Assembly: GCA_001464915.1 (NCBI GenBank) | Contig: LNED01000013.1 | Location: 1-64,000 of the forward strand | DNA from: Sphingomonadales bacterium Ga0077531 | GTDB lineage: Bacteria; Pseudomonadota; Alphaproteobacteria; Sphingomonadales; Sphingomonadaceae | DNA: 64,000 nucleotides | Reading direction: 5' to 3' | Shown here: piece after piece, positions 26,887 to 35,246 of the stretch | Layout of the letters: each line of letters opens with the position of its first letter | How positions within the stretch are numbered: the first letter of the stretch is position 1 | The notes under the pieces: generated by a model | Databases searched by the model: none | The model's input: the letters and a program-made list of their open reading frames with translations, nothing else | What the model was told of the DNA's origin: nothing | Made by a program: the position numbers and the translations under genes

Positions 26887-28800
26887 TCAGCCGCGCGCCA
26901 CAGCCTCAGCGGCGATCATCCGGGCCTCGGCCTGCAATCCGACTCGGTTCAATGCCGAGGTGATGTGGTAGAGGTGCAGCGGAGTCATCTGCTCCCAGCT
27001 TGAACCCTGCATCCCCAGCCCGGCGAGCAGCGCCACTAAAGCAGCATTATCAACCGCCGCAGCACGCGAAATAGCCCGGCTCCAACGGGTCTGGCGCGCC
27101 AAATCAATGCCCAGATCATCGGCCAGCGCGCTGGCATCGCCATCGCTCAAGCGGCCAAGTCCGGCGAGGCCCGCCACCAGAAACGCCGACTTGCGCGAAC
27201 CTTCGCTCTCGTCATCGCTGATGAAGCTGTCCACTGCGCCCTGCCCCACGCCGCCGCTGCGCGGTGCGGAGAGCACGATCAGCGCCCAGCCGAGCGAGCC
27301 ATCATCCACCACATTGCGCCACGCCAATGCGTCCCGATCAAGTCCGGCAGAAAGCATGGCGGCGATCAGATCGCCCGCGGCATCGGTCTGCGCCGCATCA
27401 GCCGGAATGCGCGCGGCGGCATAGGCGGTCAGCACCCGCGCGCCGTAACCATCCCCGCCGCCCAGCGTTTTGCCCGCTGACCACAGCCGCTGCATCGCGG
27501 CGATCCGCGCTGCTGGATCGGTAGCGAGATAGGCTTCGCGCAAGGTCCGGGCATGCTGCGCTGCGTCGCCCTCTGCCGCCGGATCGGCATAGACTTCGGA
27601 ATAAAGGTCGATAATCGCGTCGGCCGACAGGATCCCTTCGCGCGCCGCACGTCCCGCATAACGCGCCCGTGCTGTCGCAGGCAGCATCGGCAACAATGCG
27701 CCCGATCGGGCGTAATAAGCCCCGCCGCTTGCCGTCAGCGCACCGTCCATCACTGGATCAGGCACCGGCTCACCCAGTGCAGTGGCGAGCGCAAAACGCC
27801 ACGGATTGAGATCATCGACCTCATCCCACTCAATCTCGACCGCGCGCTGCCCGCGCCCGGCTGACCCAGCAAACCGCCGTGCCAGCAGCACATCGATACG
27901 CGGCGCAATCCCCCGGCCCAGTGCCCGGTCAAGCTGCGACGCGGCAAGCGCGCTCTCCCCGGCATAGGCGTTGCAGATCGCCTGCCACATCTGCCATTCG
28001 CCGTCTTCCCGCGAGGATCCTTGCAGTCGCACAGCCGGGCACGCGCCAGTGATATCGCCGCTCGCCAGATAGGCGGCCAGCGCCTCGTTGGTGAGGCCGG
28101 GCGACCAATTGGCGGTGTCGATATCCTGCACCAGCGCGCGGGCCATCGCATATTCGCCGATGCGGTTGAGCACCCGCGCACGCAGCGCAGCGAATTCAAT
28201 GGCGTCCATTCCCAAAGGCGGGGCCATCCGGCTCACCAGCGCGCGGCGCAACAGGATATGGCCCCAACGCGATACCAGCGGCCCCTTGGTGCCAGCCAGC
28301 GCAGCGCGCACCAGACTGGCAGGCTGATTGGCGAGCGCAACCGGCGGTAGCCCGCCTTCGGCTCCTGATAGCAGACCGACGCGGGTCAACGCGCGGCGCG
28401 CACCGGCAGGAATATCTGATTTAGGCTTCAAGCCGAGCAGCTGATCAAGCTCCTCGGTCGACATGCTTTCGAGCTCGTCGAGGCTTGGCAGGCGGCTAAG
28501 TTCGCTGCGCGAGATTGCTGGCAAAGGCGGGAGGCTCGCGGGGTCCACCGCCACCGGCGGCGCGAAAGTTCCCGGAGTTGGTGCAGCCCCCCCGACCGGA
28601 TTGACCGGGGCAGCGGTTGGCGCAGGGGCCGGACGCGGCGGAGGCGTGGGGGTCGGATCATCAAAGCCCGGCGGCAGAATCGATTCGGGCTTTTGCTGCG
28701 CCGCGGCGAACCCGGTGATACCCGCGCCGCCTACTGCTCCGGCTAGCCCCAAGGCCAACACGCTAGCGGCCAATCCCCGGCGGTTGCGCGCAGGCTTCAT
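26887..28800 (-). CDS. Large secreted proline-rich protein of unknown function
   Basis: 637 residues from the ATG at 28800 (MKPARNRRGLAASVLALGLA), whose ATGA overlaps the stop of the small membrane protein upstream; the track's extension to 29217 lies over aroK. A signal peptide or N-terminal anchor (SVLALGLAGAVGGAGITGFAAAQ) is followed by a proline-rich linker (PTPTPPPRPAPAPTAAPVN) and then a long alanine/leucine-rich helical region that looks repeat-like, with no motif I recognise. It resembles TPR-like or helical scaffold proteins in composition only. Position between xerD and aroK and coupling with a small membrane protein suggest a cell-envelope role, which is inference. Confidence 0.75.
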   Translation of the reverse strand: MKPARNRRGLAASVLALGLAGAVGGAGITGFAAAQQKPESILPPGFDDPTPTPPPRPAPAPTAAPVNPVGGAAPTPGTFAPPVAVDPASLPPLPAISRSELSRLPSLDELESMSTEELDQLLGLKPKSDIPAGARRALTRVGLLSGAEGGLPPVALANQPASLVRAALAGTKGPLVSRWGHILLRRALVSRMAPPLGMDAIEFAALRARVLNRIGEYAMARALVQDIDTANWSPGLTNEALAAYLASGDITGACPAVRLQGSSREDGEWQMWQAICNAYAGESALAASQLDRALGRGIAPRIDVLLARRFAGSAGRGQRAVEIEWDEVDDLNPWRFALATALGEPVPDPVMDGALTASGGAYYARSGALLPMLPATARARYAGRAAREGILSADAIIDLYSEVYADPAAEGDAAQHARTLREAYLATDPAARIAAMQRLWSAGKTLGGGDGYGARVLTAYAAARIPADAAQTDAAGDLIAAMLSAGLDRDALAWRNVVDDGSLGWALIVLSAPRSGGVGQGAVDSFISDDESEGSRKSAFLVAGLAGLGRLSDGDASALADDLGIDLARQTRWSRAISRAAAVDNAALVALLAGLGMQGSSWEQMTPLHLYHITSALNRVGLQAEARMIAAEAVARG

Positions 28801-28991
28801 CGCGGTTGCTCCGGCAGTTGAACAGGCTGTGCCATAGTGCGCACCGGCTCTTCCCCGCCATCGATCCACGCCAACGCCAGCAGCGCCAGAAACGCCGCGC
28901 CCACCACAAGCGGCCAACGCGGCAAGGCACGCCGCAACTGGGCGGACGGAACGACTTGCTGTGGGCGAAGTGAGCGACGCAGGTTTGCCAT
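28797..28991 (-). CDS. Small single-pass membrane protein, coupled to the large secreted protein
   Basis: 64 residues with a basic N-terminus (MANLRRSLRPQQ...LRRALPRW) and one hydrophobic helix (PLVVGAAFLALLALAWIDGG), then a short tail expected in the periplasm. Its stop overlaps the start of the next gene (ATGA), so the two are made together. It starts only 38 bases from aroK on the other strand, so that gap must hold two divergent promoters or a shared one. Function unknown; possibly a partner or anchor of the 637-residue protein. Confidence 0.72.
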   Translation of the reverse strand: MANLRRSLRPQQVVPSAQLRRALPRWPLVVGAAFLALLALAWIDGGEEPVRTMAQPVQLPEQPR

Positions 28992-29029
28992 ATTGCGCCC
29001 GCCCTAGCCCATCTATAGGCCCTGCCGCA

Positions 29030-29596
29030 ATGACAGGAACGCAGCCCCTTGCCGAACAGGAATTCGCAGGCATCGCCGCGCGCATTACCCGCCCGGTGGT
29101 GCTCGTCGGCTTGATGGGCGTCGGCAAATCGACCGTCGGGCGCAAACTCGCCAGCCTGCTGGGGCGCGATTTCATCGATGCGGACGAAGCGATTGTCGCG
29201 GCGGCGCAGCGCTCCATCCCCGAAATATTCGAAGCGTTTGGCGAAGCGCATTTCCGTGACGGCGAACGCCGCGTGATCGCGCGGTTGGTGGACGAAGGTC
29301 ACGGCGTGATTGCCACCGGCGGCGGGGCCTTCGTCGACCCCGACACCCGCGCACTGGTGCTGGAACGCGGCATCGCTGTCTGGATCGATTGCGACATTGA
29401 TACGCTGGTGGAACGCACCGCGCGGCGCAGCAATCGGCCGTTGCTGAAGACCGGCGATCCCCGCGAAATCCTCACCCGGCTGGCGCAAGAACGCACGCCT
29501 TTCTATGCTCAAGCCCCCATCCGCGTGGTGAGCGAGAACGGCCCCCACGCCGACACTGCACGGGCGATTATCGAGGCGATTGACCAATGGCTGTGA
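29030..29596 (+). CDS. aroK: Shikimate kinase
   Basis: 188 residues from the ATG at 29030 (MTGTQPLAEQEFAG); the track start at 28961 runs into the divergent gene. Walker A VLVGLMGVGKSTVGRKLASL, the shikimate-binding DADEAIVAAAQRSIPEIFEAFGE and the GGGAFVDPDTRALV block are all present. It phosphorylates shikimate at the 3-hydroxyl in the chorismate pathway. The stop overlaps aroB by ten bases, so the two enzymes are coupled, a very common alphaproteobacterial arrangement. Confidence 0.96.
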   Translation: MTGTQPLAEQEFAGIAARITRPVVLVGLMGVGKSTVGRKLASLLGRDFIDADEAIVAAAQRSIPEIFEAFGEAHFRDGERRVIARLVDEGHGVIATGGGAFVDPDTRALVLERGIAVWIDCDIDTLVERTARRSNRPLLKTGDPREILTRLAQERTPFYAQAPIRVVSENGPHADTARAIIEAIDQWL

Positions 29597-30708
29597 TCAA
29601 CGTGGCGCTGGCCGGGCGCGCTTATGATGTGGTAATCGAAGCAGGTTTGCTGGCGCGCTTGGCGACGGCAGCGGCGCGGTTTCTGGCGAGTTATGCCGGC
29701 GGACGGGCGGTGCCACTTGTCGCGGATGAGAACACGCATCGGCTGTATGCGGCGTCGGTAGAAGCGAGCCTAGCCTCCCACAGTCTCACCGCCGACTGGT
29801 TTGTGGTTACCCCTGGCGAAGATGCCAAAAGCTGGGCGGTGCTGGAAGAGCTAACCGATTGGCTGCTGGCGCTGGGCGTTACCCGGTCGGATCATGTCTT
29901 TGCGCTAGGCGGCGGGGTGGTTGGCGATCTGGTCGGCTTTGCCTGCGCGATCACCAAGCGCGGTTGCGGGTTTGTGCAGATCCCCACAACCCTGCTGGCT
30001 CAGGTCGATTCGTCGGTTGGCGGCAAAACGGCGATCAACACCAAAGCGGGCAAAAACCTGATCGGTGCTTTCCACCAACCTTCGCTGGTGCTGATCGATC
30101 CGTTGGTGCTTGGCACTCTGCCGGAACGCGAAATGCGCGCCGGATATGCCGAGGTTTTGAAGTACGGATTGCTCGGCGATGCGGCGTTTTTCGATTGGCT
30201 GGAGGCCAACGGAAACAAGGTCTTGGCCCGCGAACCGGCGGCGCTTGAACACGCGATTGCCACCAGCATCGCAATGAAAGCGGCGATCGTTGCCGAAGAC
30301 GAACGCGAGACGCAGGACCGCCGCGCGCTGCTCAATCTCGGCCACACCTTCGGCCATGCGCTAGAGGCCGAGACGGGGTTCTCGCAGGCCTTGCTGCACG
30401 GCGAGGCTGTGGCGCTGGGCATGGTGCTGGCGGCCCGCTATTCGGCGCGGCGCGGGGAGATTTCCGCCGCCGATGCCGAGCGTGCCACAGCGGCGATTGC
30501 GGCGGCTGAACTGCCTGCCGCCCTCCCCGCATTGGGCCTGACCTGCGATGGGGCGCGGTTGGTTGAGCATATGCGCCATGACAAGAAGGCTGAGGCCACA
30601 ACCCTGCCGTTCCTGCTGCTGAAAGCCATTGGTGAGGCTTACGTGGCGCGCGATGTTGATCTGGCTGATATTGCGGCGTTTCTCGACGAGGAACTGGCTG
30701 CAAGATGA
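29587..30708 (+). CDS. aroB: 3-dehydroquinate synthase
   Basis: 373 residues. AroB makes 3-dehydroquinate from DAHP, the second step to chorismate, using NAD and a metal. The NAD-binding FALGGGVVGDLVGFACAITKRG, PTTLLAQVDSSVGGKTAINTKAGKNLIGAFHQP, and metal ligands in EVLKYGLLGD and NLGHTFGHALEAE / LLHGEAVALGM are all intact. It is overlapped by aroK at the 5' end and by the acetyltransferase gene at the 3' end (ATGA). Confidence 0.97.
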   Translation: MAVINVALAGRAYDVVIEAGLLARLATAAARFLASYAGGRAVPLVADENTHRLYAASVEASLASHSLTADWFVVTPGEDAKSWAVLEELTDWLLALGVTRSDHVFALGGGVVGDLVGFACAITKRGCGFVQIPTTLLAQVDSSVGGKTAINTKAGKNLIGAFHQPSLVLIDPLVLGTLPEREMRAGYAEVLKYGLLGDAAFFDWLEANGNKVLAREPAALEHAIATSIAMKAAIVAEDERETQDRRALLNLGHTFGHALEAETGFSQALLHGEAVALGMVLAARYSARRGEISAADAERATAAIAAAELPAALPALGLTCDGARLVEHMRHDKKAEATTLPFLLLKAIGEAYVARDVDLADIAAFLDEELAAR

Positions 30709-31160
30709 TCGTCATCGCCGACCTTGCCGACACGCAAGTTCAAGCGCTGATCGGATACCACCAAGGCGACTTGCAGACCGTCTCTCCGCCCGGTCACAGC
30801 TTTGCTCTCGACCTGTCGGGGCTAGCCGATCCGGCGGTCACGGTTTGGGCCGTTTGGGTGGATGACCGGGTGGCAGCGATTGGCGCTTTGAAGCGGCTTA
30901 GCCCCAATCATGCCGAGCTCAAATCGATGCGCACCCACCCCGATTTTCTGCGGCGCGGGATTGCTGCTCGTTTGCTCGAAACGATCATCGACCATGCCCG
31001 AAGTGAGGGCATCGCCCGGCTCAGTCTGGAAACCGGCACGGGGCCGTTGTTCGAACCGGCGCTGGCGCTGTATAGCAAGCGCGGGTTTGCCAATGGCGAC
31101 GCGTTTGGCGATTACACCCTGACCGATTTCAACCAATGCCTGCATCTGGAGCTGGCCTAA
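30705..31160 (+). CDS. GNAT family N-acetyltransferase
   Basis: 151 residues. The acetyl-CoA-binding motif A appears as LKSMRTHPDFLRRGIAARLLETIIDHARSEG and the motif B region as LYSKRGFANGDAFGDY, which fits a small-molecule GNAT of the ElaA/PhnO-like size. Substrate unknown. The start overlaps the aroB stop (ATGA), so it is the third gene of the aroKB unit; why an acetyltransferase is coupled to the shikimate pathway is not evident. Confidence 0.88.
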   Translation: MIVIADLADTQVQALIGYHQGDLQTVSPPGHSFALDLSGLADPAVTVWAVWVDDRVAAIGALKRLSPNHAELKSMRTHPDFLRRGIAARLLETIIDHARSEGIARLSLETGTGPLFEPALALYSKRGFANGDAFGDYTLTDFNQCLHLELA

Positions 31161-31242
31161 AAGGGGTCTAGCGGGGGTCTGGGACGACCTAACCGGGGCC
31201 TAAACGGGCCTAGATTTCACCTATTTCCATTATTTCACAGAT

Positions 31243-31287
31243 ACATAGGTGATTTCGCGCAAAGTTTCGCCGCGAAATCACCTATGT
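31243..31287. terminator. Perfect 17-base inverted repeat between convergent genes
   Basis: ACATAGGTGATTTCGCG and CGCGAAATCACCTATGT are exact reverse complements around an 11-base loop. It lies in the AT-richer gap between the end of the aroKB-GNAT unit (plus) and pccA (minus), where a bidirectional terminator is expected. No clear T-tract follows, and the sequence TTTCACCTAT occurs once more 15 bases upstream, so a protein-binding or repeat origin is possible. The stretch 31161-31240 holds three GGGTCTAG/GGGCCTAA-like short repeats and nothing else I can name. Confidence 0.6.
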
Positions 31288-31326
31288 CTTGCATTTTGGC
31301 CCTTGGCCGGTGGGTAGGAAAGCGCC

Positions 31327-33381
31327 CTATTCCAGCTCGAGGATCACCGCGTCCACCGCCAGGCTCTCGCCTTCCGCCGCGTTGATTTTGGCGATCACGC
31401 CTTCTTTTTCAGCGCGCAGGATGTTTTCCATCTTCATCGCTTCGACCGTGGCGAGGGGTTGGCCGGGCTGCACTGTCTCACCCTCGGCCACGTGCAGTTT
31501 CACCAGCATCCCCGGCATTGGGCAGATGAGGAAGCGCGACAGATCGGGCGGCACCTTTTCCAGCATCAGCGATTCGTGCCGCGCCAGCCGCAGCGGCAGC
31601 ACCAGCGCAGTGTGCGCGGCCCCACGCGTGGTTACCTTCCAGCGGTTGCCGACACGCTCAACCATCAGGCCAAAGCGCACCTCTGCACCGTCGCCAACCT
31701 TTCCCGTCGCGCTTGCCTGCACCATGCCCGGCAACCAGTCACAGGTGCCGTCCACCCGCACACCATCAACCATCGCATGGCCATCGCCCAGCACGACCTC
31801 GTGCTTTGTATCGCCCAGCTTCACCAGCCATTCGTTTGTCACCGGCATCGGCCCATCAAGCTGGCCGGAAATACGCCGCGCGCGCGATTGCAGCGAAAAT
31901 TCGTTGCCCGCGCACACGGCAGCCAGAATGCGGCGGAGATCCTCGGAAGTCGCCGCGCCGTGGAAGCCTTCGGGATATTCCTCAGCGATAAACCCGGTGG
32001 TCAGCTCGCCCGATCGGAACCGCGGGTGTTGCATGATCGCGCTGAGGAAATCGATATTGTGGCTCAGCCCCTTGATCCGGAAATTGTCGAGCGCTTCGAT
32101 CTGCAAATCGGCCGCCTCGTCGCGGGTGGGGGCCCAAGTGATCAACTTGGCGATCATCGGATCGTAGAAGCGCGACACTTCACCGCCTTCGTACACGCCA
32201 TCGTCAACGCGCACCGAACCGGCGCCGTGCGCCACCCCGCGCCGCGCCTTGCCTGCGACGGTTTCATCCTCGCTCCAACCCGGCAGCGGCGGCGAATATT
32301 GTACCAACCGTCCGGTCGAAGGCAGGAACCCGCGATAGGGGTCTTCGGCATAGACGCGGTTTTCAATCGCCCAGCCATCGATGCCGATATCGTCCTGCGT
32401 GAAGGCGAGCTTCTCACCCGCTGCAACGCGGATCATTTGTTCGACAAGATCAATGCCGGTGATCGCTTCGGTCACCGGGTGTTCGACCTGCAAACGCGTG
32501 TTCATTTCGAGGAAGTAGAAGCTCTCCCCGCTCGGGTCGGCACCGCTGACGATCAGTTCGACCGTGCCCGCACTGTAATACCCCACCGCGCGCGACAGGG
32601 CGACGCATTGCTCACCCATCGCCTTGCGCATTTTGGGCGTGACGAAAGGCGACGGCGCTTCTTCGACCACCTTTTGGTGGCGGCGCTGGATCGAGCATTC
32701 ACGCTCGTTCAGATAGAGGATATTGCCGTGCTGATCGCCGAGGATCTGGATTTCGATGTGGCGCGGGTTGAGGATGAACTTTTCGATGAACACGCGGTCA
32801 TCGCCAAAGCTGCTCAGCCCCTCGCGCTTCACCGCTTCAAAGCCTTCGCGCACATCAGCCTCGGAATAGGCAAGGCGCATCCCCTTGCCCCCGCCGCCAG
32901 CGCTGGCCTTCATCATCACTGGATAACCGATTTCGTCCGAAATCCGCACCGCGTGTTCGGTATCGTCAATCTCACCGACAAAACCGGGGACGACGTTGAC
33001 GCCCGCCTGCATCGCAAGTTTCTTGGATTCGATCTTGTCGCCCATAGCCGCGATTGCGCCCACTGGCGGGCCAACAAAGGCGATACCTTCCGCCGCAAGC
33101 GCCTCGGCAAAGGAAGTGCGTTCCGACAGGAAGCCATAACCGGGGTGGACGGCATCAGCCCCGGTCTGTTTGCAGGCGGCGATGATCTTGTCCGCGATCA
33201 GGTAGGATTCCGCCGCGGGGGACGGGCCGATATGCACCGCCTCGTCCGCCATGGCGACGAAGGGCGCGCGCGCATCAGCATCGGAATAGACCGCGACGGT
33301 TTTGATCCCCATCTTGCGGGCAGTGGTAATGACCCGGCAGGCAATTTCGCCGCGGTTGGCAATTAGGATTTTCTTGAACAA
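31327..33381 (-). CDS. pccA: Propionyl-CoA carboxylase biotin-containing alpha subunit
   Basis: 684 residues: biotin carboxylase N-terminal half (MFKKILIANRGEIACRVI, HPGYGFLSERTSFAEAL, ASAGGGGKGMRLAYSEADV, the EMNTRLQVEHPVTEAI catalytic block) and a biotinyl C-terminus with the acceptor lysine in ATVEAMKMENILRAEK. The middle holds the linker typical of PccA-type acyl-CoA carboxylases. Because a pccB, epimerase and mutase are in the same block, propionyl-CoA is the likely substrate. The start codon is TTG (33381): GGAGG stands six bases upstream and the protein begins exactly at the family start. That GGAGG is inside a perfect hairpin (separate entry). Confidence 0.95.
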   Translation of the reverse strand: MFKKILIANRGEIACRVITTARKMGIKTVAVYSDADARAPFVAMADEAVHIGPSPAAESYLIADKIIAACKQTGADAVHPGYGFLSERTSFAEALAAEGIAFVGPPVGAIAAMGDKIESKKLAMQAGVNVVPGFVGEIDDTEHAVRISDEIGYPVMMKASAGGGGKGMRLAYSEADVREGFEAVKREGLSSFGDDRVFIEKFILNPRHIEIQILGDQHGNILYLNERECSIQRRHQKVVEEAPSPFVTPKMRKAMGEQCVALSRAVGYYSAGTVELIVSGADPSGESFYFLEMNTRLQVEHPVTEAITGIDLVEQMIRVAAGEKLAFTQDDIGIDGWAIENRVYAEDPYRGFLPSTGRLVQYSPPLPGWSEDETVAGKARRGVAHGAGSVRVDDGVYEGGEVSRFYDPMIAKLITWAPTRDEAADLQIEALDNFRIKGLSHNIDFLSAIMQHPRFRSGELTTGFIAEEYPEGFHGAATSEDLRRILAAVCAGNEFSLQSRARRISGQLDGPMPVTNEWLVKLGDTKHEVVLGDGHAMVDGVRVDGTCDWLPGMVQASATGKVGDGAEVRFGLMVERVGNRWKVTTRGAAHTALVLPLRLARHESLMLEKVPPDLSRFLICPMPGMLVKLHVAEGETVQPGQPLATVEAMKMENILRAEKEGVIAKINAAEGESLAVDAVILELE

Positions 33382-33387
33382 CAGGAA

Positions 33388-33433
33388 CCTCCGGGGGCGT
33401 TACAGGCTTGGACTGCCTATGCCGCCCCCGGAG
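33388..33433 (-). promoter_or_regulatory. Hairpin burying the pccA ribosome binding site
   Basis: On the minus strand CTCCGGGGGCG and CGCCCCCGGAG are exact 11-base reverse complements, with a loop that can fold again (AGGC...GCCT). The 3' arm ends in GGAG, which with the next G is the GGAGG site of pccA, six bases from its TTG start. Closed, it would block ribosome access. It could also terminate the upstream gene, but no T-tract follows. Control of translation is inference. Confidence 0.55.
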
Positions 33434-33471
33434 CCCGGTATCAACCTGACTAATTCAACTGCGCGACATGC

Positions 33472-33930
33472 CTAGTGATCGCTATGCGCATGGCCGATCT
33501 GAGTCACCTGCGCCGCGATCAGGGTATCGAACTCGGCCATCAGCTTTTCGGCGGCCTCTTTGCTGCCCGCCAGCTTGATCATCTCAGCCATCCATTTTTC
33601 GCCTTCGGGCGAATTGCGCTTCGCCAGATCGCCCGGGCCACCTTTCATCGGGAAGACATAGATGACGTCCCATTCGCCGGTATCGAGATGGATGCCGTGG
33701 ACGCCCGAATCCACGCCCGACATCCGGTCAGCCTTGGCGAAGTAATCCTTGATTATCTCAAGCGCGCGGTCGCGTTTGCCGGTATGGAACCGGGTCATCG
33801 TCACGCTGGCCCAGGTTACCTCCTCGGCCTGCGCAGCATCCTGCGCCTGTGCGGCAGCCGGCATGAATACGAGCGCCAATGCAAGCGCCGCAGCCGTCGC
33901 AAGTCCTTTACCAATATTAGAGTTTCGCAT
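33472..33930 (-). CDS. Secreted protein of unknown function (possible dimeric alpha/beta-barrel fold)
   Basis: 152 residues from the ATG at 33930, which has GAGGA six bases upstream; the track's ATG at 33936 abuts GAGGA directly. Signal peptide ATAAALALALVFMPAAAQAQ. The mature part WASVTMTRFHTGKRDRALEIIKDYFAKAD...WDVIYVFPMKGGPGDL has the pattern (beta-strand, helix, beta-strand with a short Gly turn) seen in ABM/NIPSNAP-like proteins, but I would not name a family. The tail ends in HAHSDH, which could bind metal. It is upstream of pccA on the same strand with about 90 bases between. Confidence 0.68.
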   Translation of the reverse strand: MRNSNIGKGLATAAALALALVFMPAAAQAQDAAQAEEVTWASVTMTRFHTGKRDRALEIIKDYFAKADRMSGVDSGVHGIHLDTGEWDVIYVFPMKGGPGDLAKRNSPEGEKWMAEMIKLAGSKEAAEKLMAEFDTLIAAQVTQIGHAHSDH

Positions 33931-34044
33931 GTCCATTCCTCCCCATTACCCCATGGAATGCGACCCGCAGTGTCACCTAGCGGTCAATCATGGCAAGCAT
34001 AAGGCGAGGATGCCGTAGCGTCAGCGCATGTCACCCAGCTCTGA

Positions 34045-34458
34045 TTACTGCGTTGCAATCAGCTCCCGCAGTTCATCGGTGCGCAGCCGGGTCAGGCGAG
34101 CCTTGCACGTGGCGCTGAACAAGGGTTCCAAGCTGCCGCCGCGCGCGGTGTAGCCATCGACCCGGCAATGCGCATCGCGATACCGCAGCCAGCCGCGCTG
34201 CGCTTCGAGCAGGCTTTCAAAGTATCCTTCGCGGGTGTCATATTCACCCCCGCCGCTCGCGGCGAAATCGGCATCGCGGGCTTTCATCACCGCGGCAGTT
34301 TCTTTCCACTGGGCATTGAGGCGTTCGTCCGCGACCTCGAAATCGCGGGCAGCACACTGGTTCATTTCCTGCTGGGCGATGGGATCATCGCAGTTCCACT
34401 CGGGCACGGGCGGGGTGGCGGATTGCAGCAGCAACGGGAGAATGAGCGAGGCGATCAT
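34045..34458 (-). CDS. Secreted LprI/DUF1311-like protein
   Basis: 137 residues with a short signal peptide (MIASLILPLLLQSATPP). The mature part carries the DUF1311/LprI pattern: NCDDPIAQQEMNQCAARDFEVADERLNAQW, then LLEAQRGWLRYRDAHCR and a final cysteine (SATCKARL), giving conserved cysteines for disulfides. In mycobacteria LprI inhibits lysozyme, but in Proteobacteria the role is mostly unknown. Its start overlaps the stop of the DUF3445 gene (ATGA), so it is translated last in the bioB run. Confidence 0.82.
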   Translation of the reverse strand: MIASLILPLLLQSATPPVPEWNCDDPIAQQEMNQCAARDFEVADERLNAQWKETAAVMKARDADFAASGGGEYDTREGYFESLLEAQRGWLRYRDAHCRVDGYTARGGSLEPLFSATCKARLTRLRTDELRELIATQ

Positions 34459-35246
34459 GCGGCGTTCCTTTGCGCGTAGGCGATCAGGCTTTCAGCATAG
34501 GCGGGCGCGCCGCGCCTGTCGCCCTCGCCGCTGACAAGGGTTTGCACCGCTTTGCCGAGCATGGCGATATTGGCGGGCGAGAGGTTGCCGAGCGGTTCGA
34601 CATAAATGCCGATGCCAAACAGGATCGCGCCCGTCTGCGGGAGCCGCCGGAGTGTCTGGCGTTCTGAGCGCACGAACAACGTCTCGCCCGCGTTGTCGGG
34701 AGTGACATGGGCGAAGGCCTGCTGCGGCGGGCGGTCGGGCAGCCAGCGGCGGTTGCCTGTGGCGGCGATGAACCAGTTGCAGCGGGCGTAAATCGGGCCG
34801 GGTCGCAGCGTTTCCATGAAGCGATCAACCCCGGTGGCGAGTTGCTCCTCATACCCCGCAATCGGCGCATGGAGCGCGCGCAGGGGGAGGCCGATTTTCT
34901 GCGCGGGGTGCCAGTCGGAGGGCCAGGCAACCGCTGCGCCGATCAGGCGGTAGACGTCCTCATCCTCGCGCTTCGTGAGCAGGCACAGGTCTTCGTGGGT
35001 TGCGAGCGCGGCTTCGGGCAGCGCGCCTTGGGTGCCGAGCATTGCCGCGAGTTCGCGCCCCGGTGCGTCTGCTTCGGGGGTGAGTTGCACGCCCTGCGGC
35101 CAATCGGCAAAGCCCTCAGCGCGCGCCGCCAGATCGGGTTGCGGCTCTCGCCAATCGCGCTCCTCCAGCTTCACCAGCCCCATGCGGAGTTGCCCACCCC
35201 CGCGCGCCTTGGGCAGCAAAGCGTCGACGGAAAAGCCGAGGGTCAT
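34455..35246 (-). CDS. DUF3445, heme-dependent oxidative N-demethylase-like protein
   Basis: 263 residues. The pattern LCLLTKREDEDVYRLIGAAVAWPSDWHPAQKIGLPLRALHAPIAGY is the DUF3445 core; the family includes the alpha subunit of heme-dependent oxidative N-demethylase, which removes methyl groups from amines such as dimethylamine. The neighbours of a classical demethylase (beta and gamma reductase subunits) are not here, so the actual reaction is unknown. It begins directly after the esterase stop and overlaps the LprI-like gene, so it belongs to the bioB-led run. Confidence 0.82.
   Translation of the reverse strand: MTLGFSVDALLPKARGGGQLRMGLVKLEERDWREPQPDLAARAEGFADWPQGVQLTPEADAPGRELAAMLGTQGALPEAALATHEDLCLLTKREDEDVYRLIGAAVAWPSDWHPAQKIGLPLRALHAPIAGYEEQLATGVDRFMETLRPGPIYARCNWFIAATGNRRWLPDRPPQQAFAHVTPDNAGETLFVRSERQTLRRLPQTGAILFGIGIYVEPLGNLSPANIAMLGKAVQTLVSGEGDRRGAPAYAESLIAYAQRNAA

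Noticed and set aside
31459-33366. 635-codon plus-strand ORF opposite pccA
   Set aside because: Arg/His/Asp-rich shadow typical of high-GC antisense frames.
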